A DNA stretch of 64,000 nt, taken from positions 1 through 64,000 of the forward strand of contig CAMWNH010000004.1 of assembly GCA_947175605.1 (NCBI GenBank). Reading direction: 5' to 3'. The notes under the pieces are model-generated. The model was given only the letters and a program-made list of their open reading frames with translations, was not told where the DNA came from and did not search any database. Positions 17,186-25,760 of this stretch are shown here, in pieces. Numbering within the stretch: the stretch's first letter is position 1; the number at the start of each line of letters is the position of its first letter. This DNA is from an uncultured Porphyromonadaceae bacterium (lineage in GTDB: Bacteria; Bacteroidota; Bacteroidia; Bacteroidales; Muribaculaceae). The position numbers and the translations under genes were made by a program.

Positions 17186-17791
17186 TTATTGCCAGAGGAT
17201 GCCGCCCTGGCGGATGTTCTTTTCGATGTAGGCGACGACGCTATTATAGTGGCGCTCGTCGCGTATCATCCTGTCCCAGGATTCCGGATGCCATAATTTT
17301 CCGCTTCGCCCTAATAGTCGGTTTATATTCAGGGCACTAAAATTTTTCCATGATTTGCATACTTCGGAAATTGTGTATTTGCCAATCATCTCAACCAATA
17401 CATGCACATGGTTCGCCATCACTACATATCGATGAAGACGATAGCGCTCTCCATCGAAGTGTTTAAGGCATTGCTCCATTATGTGTGCACACTCCCTCTT
17501 ACTTAAACAGCAACTTCCATACCCTGCATCGAGATATTTATTTGTCAGCGAACTGAATAGCTTATTGTATTCTGCTTTTGTTGCGTCTGACCAGGGCTGT
17601 GGATTATCTTTTAAAAAGGATAGCCTTCTATTGTTGATTTCCTTCCGGACGGCTGCCGGAAGTGAGTCGGCAAGATGGAAGGTTATGAATTGAATGCAAA
17701 AGTCTTTATGCCAATGTGGTAAATTTCTATACGTGATCTCAACTCCTGAAATTCCTCTGCCCCGAGGTGAAGCATTTCTGTATAGTTCCAT
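17186..17791 (-). CDS. REP-associated Y1 (HUH) transposase, RAYT
   Basis: A 201-residue single-strand DNA transposase-like protein of the IS200/REP-associated group. The HUH metal motif is NHVHVLVE (H128, H130). The C-terminal half, SWKNFSALNINRLLGRSGKLWHPESWDRMIRDERHYNSVVAYIEKNI, shows the GRSG-x-LW-x-E-S-x-D-x-x-x-R signature and the YI-x-KN ending of this group (phrase split here only by description). In many relatives the residue before that Asp is Tyr (the nucleophile) or Phe; here it is W172, so catalytic competence is uncertain. It is surrounded by REP-A copies on both sides, the hallmark of a REP/RAYT locus. It is less GC-rich than its neighbours. Confidence 0.88.
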   Translation of the reverse strand: MELYRNASPRGRGISGVEITYRNLPHWHKDFCIQFITFHLADSLPAAVRKEINNRRLSFLKDNPQPWSDATKAEYNKLFSSLTNKYLDAGYGSCCLSKRECAHIMEQCLKHFDGERYRLHRYVVMANHVHVLVEMIGKYTISEVCKSWKNFSALNINRLLGRSGKLWHPESWDRMIRDERHYNSVVAYIEKNIRQGGILWQ

Positions 17792-17832
17792 TTTTTGGAG
17801 TTTTAGTTAGTTGGTGGCCGGGGGTATTTTGT

Positions 17833-17876
17833 CGCAGGCCGGAGGTATTTTGTCGCAGGCCGGAGGCCTACGATCC
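17833..17876 (-). repeat. REP-A copies 5 (partial) and 6
   Basis: 17833-17845 is the first 13 bp of the consensus; 17854-17876 is an exact full copy. Both are preceded by TTTTGT. Confidence 0.85.
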
Positions 17877-17910
17877 GGACTGGAGCCGGCCTTTCTCCTC
17901 TTTAGTTAGT

Positions 17911-17953
17911 CGCAGGCCGGAGGCCTACGTTCCCGAGGGAGGCCTACGATCCC
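17911..17953 (-). repeat. REP-A copies 7 and 8 (partial), abutting folA
   Basis: 17911-17933 matches the consensus with one substitution; 17937-17953 is the 3' half with ATCCC. The last copy ends 1 bp before the folA stop codon (17955-17957). Confidence 0.8.
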
Positions 17954-17954
17954 G

Positions 17955-18449
17955 CTATTTGCGCTCGAGGGTGGTGAAGGTGTAGGAGAGACCGGTTTTG
18001 GGGTCGGTGGCGGGGGCGGATTGCTCTACTATCTGCCACTCGGCTGGGTCGATCTTGGGGAAGTATGTGTCGGCGTCGGCAGGCGATGGTCCGTCGATAA
18101 GCGTGAGGCACAAGCGCGATGCATGCGGAAGGCTGAGGGCATATAGCTGGCCGCCGCCGATAATGAATGTTTCGCCGGGACCCTCGGCCGCCATCTCGAT
18201 AGCTTGTTCGAGGCTCGCGGCTGTCTCCACCCCGGGAGCAGAGAATTCGGGATTGCGCGTCACGACAATATTGCGGCGGTCGGGTAAGGCCCCCTTGGGA
18301 AGCGACTCGAAGGTCTTGCGGCCCATGACCACGGTGTTGCCGACGGTCAGGGCCTTGAAGCGGCGCAGGTCCTCGCGGATGTGATAGAGAAGGTCGCCCC
18401 CGCGGCCTATGGCGCCCCCGCGATCTATGGCTACTATAATGGAAATCAT
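17955..18449 (-). CDS. folA: Dihydrofolate reductase
   Basis: It reduces dihydrofolate to tetrahydrofolate with NADPH. The 164-residue protein starts [20 protein letters not shown], contains the acidic-residue helix [10 protein letters not shown], the NADPH motif [12 protein letters not shown], and the [10 protein letters not shown] loop. It overlaps the end of thyA by 4 bp (ATGA), the common thyA-folA arrangement in which ThyA makes dihydrofolate and FolA recycles it. Confidence 0.95.
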   Translation of the reverse strand: MISIIVAIDRGGAIGRGGDLLYHIREDLRRFKALTVGNTVVMGRKTFESLPKGALPDRRNIVVTRNPEFSAPGVETAASLEQAIEMAAEGPGETFIIGGGQLYALSLPHASRLCLTLIDGPSPADADTYFPKIDPAEWQIVEQSAPATDPKTGLSYTFTTLERK

Positions 18450-19240
18450 ACGGATACTTCGGCTTTGATGTGAGGATGGGGGTCATAGTCTTCGAGCCTG
18501 AAATCCTCATACTTGAAGTCGAAGATATTCCGCACATCGGGATTGATTATCATCCGCGGCAGAGGACGGGGCTCACGTGTGAGTTGCAGCCGGGCCTGGT
18601 CGAGATGATTAAGATAGAGATGGGCATCGCCCAACGTGTGCACGAAATCGCCGGCACGCAAACCTGTGACCTGCGCCACCATCATCAGCAGCAGGGCGTA
18701 GGAGGCAATGTTGAAGGGCACACCGAGGAAGGAATCGGCCGAGCGCTGGTAGAGCTGAAGGCTCAGTCGTCCGTCGGCTACATAGAACTGAAAGAAGGCA
18801 TGACAGGGGGGCAACTTCATTTCGGGAAGATCGGCTACATTCCACGCGCTCACGATAATGCGACGGGAGTCGGGATTGTGCTTTATGGTGTCGATGGCTT
18901 CGGAGATCTGGTCGATGAATCCACCCTTGTAGTCGGGCCACGAACGCCACTGATAGCCATAGATGTGCCCGAGATCGCCGTTCTCGTCGGCCCACTCGTT
19001 CCAGATACGCACACCATTGTCCTGCAGATACTTCACATTGGTATCGCCCTTGAGAAACCATAGCAACTCGTGGATTATTGACTTGAGGTGAAGCTTCTTG
19101 GTCGTGACCAGGGGGAATCCTTCCTCGAGATTGAAGCGCATCTGATAGCCGAAAATGGAGCGTGTGCCCGTGCCGGTACGGTCGGACTTGTCGGTGCCAT
19201 GCTCAAGAATGTCGGCCAGTAGTCGGAGGTATTGTTTCAT
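18446..19240 (-). CDS. thyA: Thymidylate synthase
   Basis: It methylates dUMP to dTMP using methylenetetrahydrofolate. The start at 19240 ([15 protein letters not shown]) gives 264 residues, exactly the E. coli length, and puts the catalytic cysteine at C146 in [12 protein letters not shown]. Other family marks are [11 protein letters not shown] and the C-terminal H-PHP-IKAEVSV ending. It overlaps folA by 4 bp downstream, and its 5' end overlaps the preceding ferredoxin-like gene by 38 bp, so all three are likely one operon. Confidence 0.96.
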   Translation of the reverse strand: MKQYLRLLADILEHGTDKSDRTGTGTRSIFGYQMRFNLEEGFPLVTTKKLHLKSIIHELLWFLKGDTNVKYLQDNGVRIWNEWADENGDLGHIYGYQWRSWPDYKGGFIDQISEAIDTIKHNPDSRRIIVSAWNVADLPEMKLPPCHAFFQFYVADGRLSLQLYQRSADSFLGVPFNIASYALLLMMVAQVTGLRAGDFVHTLGDAHLYLNHLDQARLQLTREPRPLPRMIINPDVRNIFDFKYEDFRLEDYDPHPHIKAEVSV

Positions 19241-20102
19241 TGTCGTTGGAGTTGAATGGAGGTTGTGACGCCACATCGGCCTGCATGTGTGCGGCAGCCG
19301 TGGGCTGCATAAGGGGCATGCCGAGACGATGGCGGCCGGAGCGGTATGTGATGGCGTCGTTGGGACAGACGCTCATACACTTGAAGCACACGACACAACG
19401 GGAGGGATCGACGGTGTGGTCGCTAAGGTTTATGCACTCGGATTTGCAGACCTTGCTGCACTCGCCACAGCCGATACACTTGTCGGTGTTGATGTCTGGA
19501 TGGAAGTAGGACCTTGACGCCAGGAGGCCAAGGAGCGAGCCCACGGGGCAGATTGTGTTGCACAGGAGGCGTCCACGCCGCAGGGAGAAGGCCAACGTTA
19601 CCAGCAGAGTAGTGGCTGCAACGGAGAATGTGGCCAGCGAGAAGGGGACGGCCGGACCTGTGCCCGTGAGCGGGGCGGTGATGAACTGCCGGACTATCCG
19701 CGCATATGCTCCATAGGGATCGAGAAGCATAGGAATCATGAGCCACCCGGCGATAAGGCAGGCGAGGACCAGAAGGAGGACCATCAGCCTCAGACGGTTG
19801 AGGGGAGGGTGGAAACGATAGCCCAGACGTCGGTCGCGCTTGCCGAGTGGCGACATACGCCAGGCAGTCGCGAAACAATCCTGCAGCGTGCCCAGGGGGC
19901 AGACGGTGGAGCAGTATATGCGTCCGTATATGAGCGTGGCCACGAGCCATACGAGCAGCCAGAAAGCGGCGCCCGTGATGATGGCCATTGTGATCTGCAT
20001 GCGTCCGAACAGGCTGTTCCACCCCGCCACGAGAGCAATGGTGGGCGCGATCATGGCCGCCAGGGCAACGATGATACGTATAATCCGGATTGATTTGTAC
20101 AT
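19203..20102 (-). CDS. Polytopic 4Fe-4S membrane protein (NapH/CcoG-like polyferredoxin)
   Basis: A 299-residue inner-membrane iron-sulfur protein. It has about five hydrophobic helices, two membrane-edge Cys motifs of the NapH/NosR/CcoG type (YCSTVCPLG and LCNTICPVG), and two C-terminal 4Fe-4S ferredoxin motifs ([22 protein letters not shown]). It probably passes electrons across or along the membrane; the partner is not visible. The start at 20102 ([10 protein letters not shown]) is supported by the -7 box 6 nt upstream. The last 38 bp overlap thyA. Confidence 0.85.
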   Translation of the reverse strand: MYKSIRIIRIIVALAAMIAPTIALVAGWNSLFGRMQITMAIITGAAFWLLVWLVATLIYGRIYCSTVCPLGTLQDCFATAWRMSPLGKRDRRLGYRFHPPLNRLRLMVLLLVLACLIAGWLMIPMLLDPYGAYARIVRQFITAPLTGTGPAVPFSLATFSVAATTLLVTLAFSLRRGRLLCNTICPVGSLLGLLASRSYFHPDINTDKCIGCGECSKVCKSECINLSDHTVDPSRCVVCFKCMSVCPNDAITYRSGRHRLGMPLMQPTAAAHMQADVASQPPFNSNDNETIPPTTGRHS

Positions 20103-20139
20103 CTCCGCAAAGTTATGTAATTTTGGGGAAGAAAACAAA
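20094..20139. promoter_or_regulatory. Two fully overlapping divergent promoters
   Basis: Plus strand: TTTG (20094-20097)-N20-TAATTTTG (20118-20125) for the HAD gene. Minus strand: TTTG (20136-20139)-N20-TAACTTTG (20108-20115) for the ferredoxin gene. Both match the Bacteroidetes -33/-7 consensus, and RNA polymerase cannot bind both at once. Confidence 0.7.
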
Positions 20140-20144
20140 AAGGA

Positions 20145-20990
20145 ATGGCAAGAAAAGACACACTCTACGTGACGGATATGGACGGCACGCTGCTCGGGTC
20201 GGACAGCCGGGTGAGCGAGAGGTCGCGTGAGATTATCGGCGAGCTATCCCATGAGGGCTACAATATCACTGTCGCTACGGCTCGCACGCCGGCCACGGTC
20301 GTGCCTCTGCTGGAGGGGGTGTATACGCGCATTCCGGCTATCGTCATCACGGGGGCCGCGCTATGGTCGCGGGGCCGGCATGAGGGCTATGAGAGGGTGC
20401 ACACTTTCGAGGATAGTCTCTACGACGGTCTTACGCGGCTATTCGAGGAGCGCGGCATCTCGCCATTCGTGTACACTCTGCCCGAGGGCTCGGAAGTACT
20501 TGAAGTGTACCGCAATCCCCGCCATGCCATCTGCCATGCCGAGGAGCTGTTCGTGGATGAGCGGCGGCATCTGCGGCTCAAACGTTTCCATTTGGACCGC
20601 GAGGCGCCCGAGGAGGCCCGGGAGCGTACGTTGCTCTTTTTCGGGATGGGCCCTCTTGACAGGATTCTGGAGGTTGCGGAACTTATCCGCAGACACTATC
20701 CGAGCTCGGTGTCGGCTTATCCGGACATATTCCTGAAGGATACGGGCATTCTCGAGGTGCTCGCTCCGGGAGTGTCCAAGGCTGCGGCCGTGCGCGAGCT
20801 GGCTGCAGATCTGGGTCTGGAACGCATCGTGGCTTTCGGCGACAATCTCAACGATCTGCCCATGCTGGAGGTGGCGGATGTGGCTGTGGCGGTGGACAAC
20901 GCACTGCCGGAAGTGAAGGCTGCAGCGGACATCGTGACGGGCCCGAACACGGCTTCTTCGGTTGCCCGTTTCATAGAGGCGGATTGTTAA
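20145..20990 (+). CDS. Cof-type HAD-superfamily phosphatase
   Basis: A 281-residue HAD hydrolase of the Cof subfamily (sugar phosphate, nucleotide or flavin phosphate phosphatases; substrate not predictable). Motif I is TDMDGTLLG (nucleophile D11, D13), motif II is the VITGAA region, and motif III/IV is the C-terminal FGDNLNDLPML. The C2-type cap lies between. ATG 20145 follows the -7 box at 20118-20125 by 19 nt. Confidence 0.9.
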   Translation: MARKDTLYVTDMDGTLLGSDSRVSERSREIIGELSHEGYNITVATARTPATVVPLLEGVYTRIPAIVITGAALWSRGRHEGYERVHTFEDSLYDGLTRLFEERGISPFVYTLPEGSEVLEVYRNPRHAICHAEELFVDERRHLRLKRFHLDREAPEEARERTLLFFGMGPLDRILEVAELIRRHYPSSVSAYPDIFLKDTGILEVLAPGVSKAAAVRELAADLGLERIVAFGDNLNDLPMLEVADVAVAVDNALPEVKAAADIVTGPNTASSVARFIEADC

Positions 20991-21038
20991 AACGTGTACA
21001 TTTGCAGGGATTTTGCAAGAATTATGCGATTTTCTATG

Positions 21039-21046
21039 TAACTTTG
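21039..21046 (+). promoter_or_regulatory. -7 box (TAACTTTG) of the lptD-like gene
   Basis: Exact TAnnTTTG, 50 nt before the TTG start; a second candidate TACATTTG lies at 20997-21004. Confidence 0.55.
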
Positions 21047-21095
21047 TGCTCGATTACGCCTATGCGCACGTGCGCAAGACGCCCCATTTCTGCAC

Positions 21096-23894
21096 TTGAA
21101 AAAGCTACTTGCATATCTTCCTGCGCTGATAGCGCTTATCCTCTTTCCGACCCTTACGGGCGGGGGGAGCGGAAGCGCCTATGCGGCGGAGCCTGACGAG
21201 ACCGGCATGCGTGACAGTATTCCTGTGGCGAAGGCCGACAGCCTGCGGATCGAGGACGTAAGGGCCGACAGCATTGCGGGCGACAGTTTCGGGGGCGAGG
21301 GCTTCGACGCTCCGCTTCAGGCCGTTCCGGCACCGGAGGCACCCAAGAAGGCTTCCAGAATGCGCTACAACAAGACGGATCTGGAGAATCCCGTTACGTT
21401 CACGAGCTCGGACTCGATGGTGATCGTGCGTCGTGATTCGGCCTTCATGTTCGGCAAAAGCGAGGTGCATTACGGCGACATTTCGCTGGCGGCCGCTGAA
21501 ATCCAGATGGATCTTTCGGACAACACGGTGTACGCCGTGGGCGCACCGGACTCCACGGGCGAGATTCAGGGACGTCCGGTGTTTACGGACGACGGCACGG
21601 ACTATGAGGCGAAAACCATGCGCTATAACTTCAAGACCGAGAAGGGCTATATCACGGACGTTGTGACGCAGCAGGGCGAGGGCTATCTCACGGGGGGCAC
21701 AACCAAGAAGGGGCCGGACAAGGTGTTCTACATCCGCAACGGGCGCTACACGACATGCGACAATCACGACGACCCTCACTTCTACCTCAACATCACCAAG
21801 GGACGCGTGGAACCGGGTAAAAACGTGGTGACAGGTCCGGCGTATATGGTGCTTGAGGGCGTGCCGCTGCCACTGGCCGTTCCGTTCGGTTATTTTCCCT
21901 TCTCGGAGTCGTACGCCTCGGGCATCATCGTGCCTTCTTTCGGCGAGGATTACAACCGAGGCTTCTATCTCGACAACGGCGGCTACTACTTCGCCATCAG
22001 CGACAATGTGGACCTGGCACTGACGGGCGAAATATACACCAAGGGGTCGTGGGGCGTTCAGGCCCGCAGCAACTATGCCAAGCGCTACCGCTTCACGGGC
22101 AACTTCAACTTTTCCTACATCAAGACGATCATGGGCGAGAAGGGTTCGCCTGACTATTCGGCGAGCACCAACTTCCAGGTGCTGTGGAGCCACCAGCTTG
22201 ACGCGAAGGCCAATCCCAACATGTCGCTATCGGCGAGCGTGAACTTTGCCACTTCGGGCTATTCGCGCAACGACGTAAATTCGTATTACACATCGGCTTT
22301 CACGGAGAATACGAAAAGCTCGACCGTGAACATGACCTATCGTTTTCCGCAGAGCAAGTGGTCGCTCTCGACTACGTTCAATCTCTCGCAGCGCACGCAG
22401 GACTCGACGCTGGCGGTGTCGTTCCCGAACGTGACGATAACGATGAGTCAGACCTACCCCTTCAAGCGCAAGCGTGCGATAGGCGCGGAGCGCTGGTATG
22501 AGAAGATCAAGCTGTCGTATTCGGGACAGCTGCAGAACTCGCTCACGGCCAAGCAGAACGTATTTTTCAAGAAGAGTCTCATAAAGGACTGGCGCAATGC
22601 GATGCGCCACAATGTGCCAATATCGGCCACGTTCAACGTGATGAAGTACTTCAACGTGACGCCGTCGCTCAACCTGACGGACCGCATGTACACGAGCAAG
22701 GTGCGACGCCACTGGGATGAGGAGCGGGCCGTGGAAGCGGCGGACACGACATACGGGTTCTACAACGTATGGGACTTCACGGCTTCCGTCTCGATGGATA
22801 CGAAGATCTACGGCTTCTTCCAGCCCATAGGCTTCCTCGGCAAGAAAATCAAGATGATCCGCCATGTAATGACGCCTTCGATAAGTTTTTCGGGCGCGCC
22901 GGACTTCTCTTCGCCTTTCTTCGGATATTACGATACTTATGTGCGCCCCAACACGAATCAGGGAACCATCGAGCGGCGCAAGTACAGCCTCTTCCCGAAC
23001 GCGCTCTTCGGTGTGCCCGGTCAGGGCCAGTCGGGAACGATAGGACTGTCGCTGAGCAACAACCTGGAGATGAAGGTTGCGACCAACGACTCCGTCGGAG
23101 AGAAGAAAATTTCGCTTATCGAGAATCTGAATATCTCGGAAAGCTATAATCTGGCGGCCGACTCGCTGCGCTGGAGCGACCTCTCGACATCCATACTCCT
23201 GCGCCTGACGAAGGGCTTCAATCTCAATCTCTCGGCCACGTGGGACATGTACACCTACGCGCTGAATGCGGCGGGGAATCCCGTGCGCGTGGACCGCACG
23301 CGCTTTCAGGCGGGGAAGCTGCCGCGACTGATGCGCACGGGCACGTCGTTCTCCTACAATTTCAACAACGACACTTTCCGCAAGAAGGGCGGAGGCAACC
23401 AGCGCGGCAATCAGGACAATAACCGCGAGGGCGACGAAGGGGACGAGAACAACAATGCGCGCCGCGGCGGACGCCGCGACGAGGGCGGCGACGGAAGCGA
23501 CGAGCCGGAGGTGAACGGGGGATACGTGAAGTGGGAGTGTCCGTGGAATCTGTCGGTGAACTATTCAGTGTCCTACGCCTACGGGGCTTTCAATAAGGAA
23601 AAAATGGAGTATGATTCGAAAATCACACAGAATCTATCCCTATCGGGCAATATCCGTCCTACTCCGAACTGGAATTTCTCGTTCACGGCTTCATACAATT
23701 TCGACACCAAGAAGCTGGCGTATATGAACTGCAATATCTCTCGCGACCTGCACTGCTTCACGATGACGGCCAGTTTTGTGCCCGTGGGGCCATACAAGAG
23801 CTACAACTTCCATATCGCCGTGAAGTCGTCGTTGCTGAGCGACCTGAAGTACGACAGGCGCTCGTCGCTATCGAACGGAATATCGTGGTATTGA
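21096..23894 (+). CDS. lptD: LptD-like outer-membrane LPS assembly protein
   Basis: Likely the outer-membrane barrel that inserts lipopolysaccharide. It has 932 residues: signal peptide (KKLLAYLPALIALILFP), a linker, an OstA/LptA-like periplasmic domain (about residues 90-230, for example VTFTSSDSMVIVRRDSAFMFG and NITKGRVEPGKNVVTG), then a long beta-barrel rich in alternating strands, ending RRSSLSNGISWY with a terminal aromatic. An acidic, Asn/Arg/Gly-rich low-complexity loop lies near residues 765-810. The only start consistent with the signal peptide and promoter is TTG at 21096; no in-frame ATG exists between promoter and signal peptide. Confidence 0.85.
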   Translation: MKKLLAYLPALIALILFPTLTGGGSGSAYAAEPDETGMRDSIPVAKADSLRIEDVRADSIAGDSFGGEGFDAPLQAVPAPEAPKKASRMRYNKTDLENPVTFTSSDSMVIVRRDSAFMFGKSEVHYGDISLAAAEIQMDLSDNTVYAVGAPDSTGEIQGRPVFTDDGTDYEAKTMRYNFKTEKGYITDVVTQQGEGYLTGGTTKKGPDKVFYIRNGRYTTCDNHDDPHFYLNITKGRVEPGKNVVTGPAYMVLEGVPLPLAVPFGYFPFSESYASGIIVPSFGEDYNRGFYLDNGGYYFAISDNVDLALTGEIYTKGSWGVQARSNYAKRYRFTGNFNFSYIKTIMGEKGSPDYSASTNFQVLWSHQLDAKANPNMSLSASVNFATSGYSRNDVNSYYTSAFTENTKSSTVNMTYRFPQSKWSLSTTFNLSQRTQDSTLAVSFPNVTITMSQTYPFKRKRAIGAERWYEKIKLSYSGQLQNSLTAKQNVFFKKSLIKDWRNAMRHNVPISATFNVMKYFNVTPSLNLTDRMYTSKVRRHWDEERAVEAADTTYGFYNVWDFTASVSMDTKIYGFFQPIGFLGKKIKMIRHVMTPSISFSGAPDFSSPFFGYYDTYVRPNTNQGTIERRKYSLFPNALFGVPGQGQSGTIGLSLSNNLEMKVATNDSVGEKKISLIENLNISESYNLAADSLRWSDLSTSILLRLTKGFNLNLSATWDMYTYALNAAGNPVRVDRTRFQAGKLPRLMRTGTSFSYNFNNDTFRKKGGGNQRGNQDNNREGDEGDENNNARRGGRRDEGGDGSDEPEVNGGYVKWECPWNLSVNYSVSYAYGAFNKEKMEYDSKITQNLSLSGNIRPTPNWNFSFTASYNFDTKKLAYMNCNISRDLHCFTMTASFVPVGPYKSYNFHIAVKSSLLSDLKYDRRSSLSNGISWY

Positions 23895-23984
23895 TTTTTT
23901 CGGGTCCGGCTGTAATAATTCGCGGGCCGCTGCGTCATATATCATAAACAATATACAATCTAATTAAAACCACTCACCAATCTT

Positions 23985-24830
23985 ATGAAAAAGTTTATTA
24001 CGGGCTGTGTGCTCTTTTCGGGCTTGACGCTCGCTCTGCTCTGCTCGGGCTGTCAGGGTTCGGCTGTTCATTCACTTGCCTCCGCCTTTGGCGGGCGACG
24101 TGTTTCGGCCGATAGCGAACGCGTGCAAAAGACTTTTGAGTTCAATGACATACGCTCGCTGCGTGCAATGAACTCCGTGATCGTGCACTACGCGCAGGAC
24201 AGCGTGGCGTCCGTACGGGCAGAAGCGCCTGCGGAGGTGATGGACGTGGCCGTGGTGCGCATGGCCCCCGACGGGGAGCTGCAGGTGGAGCTGGAGAGCA
24301 ACAATAAGTTCCGCTTCCGCAACGATTCGGAACGCCTGCATGTGTATGTAAATGCCCCCGGGCTTAGCGCGATAAATGCTTTCTCCGGTTCGCAGGTGGA
24401 CTGCACTACTCCTCTCACGCTCACCGGAGCTCTGGACATCATCACAGGTTCGGGCGCGAGCATCGATTTCGGCGATCTGTATGCGGGCTGCGTGAAGGCG
24501 GTAAGCACGTCGGGGGCGAGTATATCGTTTTCGACAGTCCGGAGTGATATGTTGGATCTATATGCCAGCACGGGATCGAGCATTGATGCGGACTCGGTGG
24601 TATGCCGGTTTGCAGAACTGGTTGCTGAAACGGGCGCAAGCATCCGTGCGGCCGGCGAGGCTGAAAGCGGCGAAGTGTCGGCCATGACGGGAGGATCGAC
24701 GAATGCCCGCCGTCTGCACATAAAGAAGGGCGAGCTTCAGGCTTTCACCGGAGGCTCCGTAAAGGCTTATGTGGACGAAGTGACGCGCAAAGAGATTTCC
24801 GGAGGCGGCTCGGTCAAAAACAAAGAATAA
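23985..24830 (+). CDS. DUF2807 (head GIN domain) lipoprotein
   Basis: A 281-residue exported lipoprotein with a lipobox around LLCSGCQ (Cys about residue 23). The mature part is a DUF2807 beta-solenoid-like domain, visible as repeated motifs of the form G-S/A-S-I (SGASIDF, SGASISF, GSSIDA, GASIRA, GGSTNA, GGSVKA). Such proteins are common envelope proteins in Bacteroidetes with no assigned function. A terminator follows at 24851-24890. Confidence 0.88.
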   Translation: MKKFITGCVLFSGLTLALLCSGCQGSAVHSLASAFGGRRVSADSERVQKTFEFNDIRSLRAMNSVIVHYAQDSVASVRAEAPAEVMDVAVVRMAPDGELQVELESNNKFRFRNDSERLHVYVNAPGLSAINAFSGSQVDCTTPLTLTGALDIITGSGASIDFGDLYAGCVKAVSTSGASISFSTVRSDMLDLYASTGSSIDADSVVCRFAELVAETGASIRAAGEAESGEVSAMTGGSTNARRLHIKKGELQAFTGGSVKAYVDEVTRKEISGGGSVKNKE

Positions 24831-24850
24831 ATCCGGCGACCACCGGCAGC

Positions 24851-24890
24851 AAAAATGTTATCGCAGGGGCGACTCGGCGATAACATTTTT
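24851..24890. terminator. Bidirectional-looking terminator after the DUF2807 gene
   Basis: Perfect 14-bp arms 24851-24864 and 24877-24890 with a 12-nt loop; the outer arm is A5/T5, so a U-run is present in both directions. Confidence 0.8.
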
Positions 24891-24894
24891 ATTA

Positions 24895-24902
24895 TATATT
24901 TG
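24895..24902 (+). promoter_or_regulatory. -7 box (TATATTTG) of the 24973 lipoprotein gene
   Basis: Exact TAnnTTTG immediately after the terminator, 70 nt before the ATG. Confidence 0.55.
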
Positions 24903-24972
24903 CACATCTCGCGGAGATTCATTAACTTGCAGGGGAAAATGTTGCTTTATGCGGCTCTATTAATCTCATTCC

Positions 24973-25707
24973 ATGAAGATCAATCCTATCTATAAATATG
25001 CTGTTTTGTGCATCCTCGTCACTGCGCTTTCGGGGTGTATTCAATTTCGCGTAAATAAAGTTCCGGAAGACTCGTTTGAGTTTGATTTTCTTAGAGCTTT
25101 AGAAAATCAAAATGGGACTATTTTTGAATCTGAAGACGGAAAACAGGATCTTATGTTGTCTTCAAAAATCACCGTGTCTGATCTTATATCAGCATCCGAA
25201 GCCTATGACATGTTCGAGAAGCTCGGTTCATTTGCAAATTGCGAACTAATTATCATACATGATTCGGAGACAATAAAAGGAAGGATTAGACTTATTACCG
25301 AACCAAATGATTCCAATATCTATTTCAGATCGAGATTAGGAGCCCAATGCTACTTTATCGATTCCAACTTAAATAAATATACACACAATCTGGAGCTTGA
25401 TGGTGTAAAGTATCCCAATTGCCTTATTGTCGACTCGGTTGTTGACCCTATTAACACGGAGTGGCATCCGTTGCTTGATTATCATGGATATAACGATTCG
25501 ATATGCGAATATGCACTCAGTCCGGAGGTGGGACTGCTGTACTATACGATGAAGGATGGAAGCCGATATGTGCGTAAAGAAGGCACACCTACCGGATGGT
25601 ATTATCCTCGACCCTATGCCTCAAATCTGGAGATGACATATTACTGTGTAAGGTACTCAATCTATACTGCTTTTTCATGGCTTTTCTCCAGAAGGGAGGA
25701 TCAATGA
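24973..25707 (+). CDS. Putative lipoprotein of unknown function, 244 aa
   Basis: No family recognised. The N terminus has a hydrophobic segment ending in a lipobox, ALSGC (Cys21), so it is probably an envelope lipoprotein. The rest is AT-rich in coding sequence, acidic and soluble, with Tyr-rich C-terminal text. The base composition is unlike the GC-rich genes upstream and marks the start of the accessory segment with the Rhs remnant. It could be an orphan immunity protein or cargo of that segment; this is inference from position only. Confidence 0.7.
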   Translation: MKINPIYKYAVLCILVTALSGCIQFRVNKVPEDSFEFDFLRALENQNGTIFESEDGKQDLMLSSKITVSDLISASEAYDMFEKLGSFANCELIIIHDSETIKGRIRLITEPNDSNIYFRSRLGAQCYFIDSNLNKYTHNLELDGVKYPNCLIVDSVVDPINTEWHPLLDYHGYNDSICEYALSPEVGLLYYTMKDGSRYVRKEGTPTGWYYPRPYASNLEMTYYCVRYSIYTAFSWLFSRREDQ

Positions 25708-25760
25708 TGAAATCTCTTAAACCCTTGGGTACTCGGAAATAATAGCGATCCCTATTTATC

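Noticed and set aside
16931..17953. Possible CRISPR array from the repeated 23-mers
   Set aside because: Copies occur in both orientations, spacers vary widely and a transposase sits between; no cas genes. REP elements explain it better.
19203..19240. Frameshift suspected from the 38-bp overlap of thyA and the ferredoxin gene
   Set aside because: Both proteins are complete, with the expected ThyA length and intact ferredoxin motifs; overlap of co-directional genes suffices.
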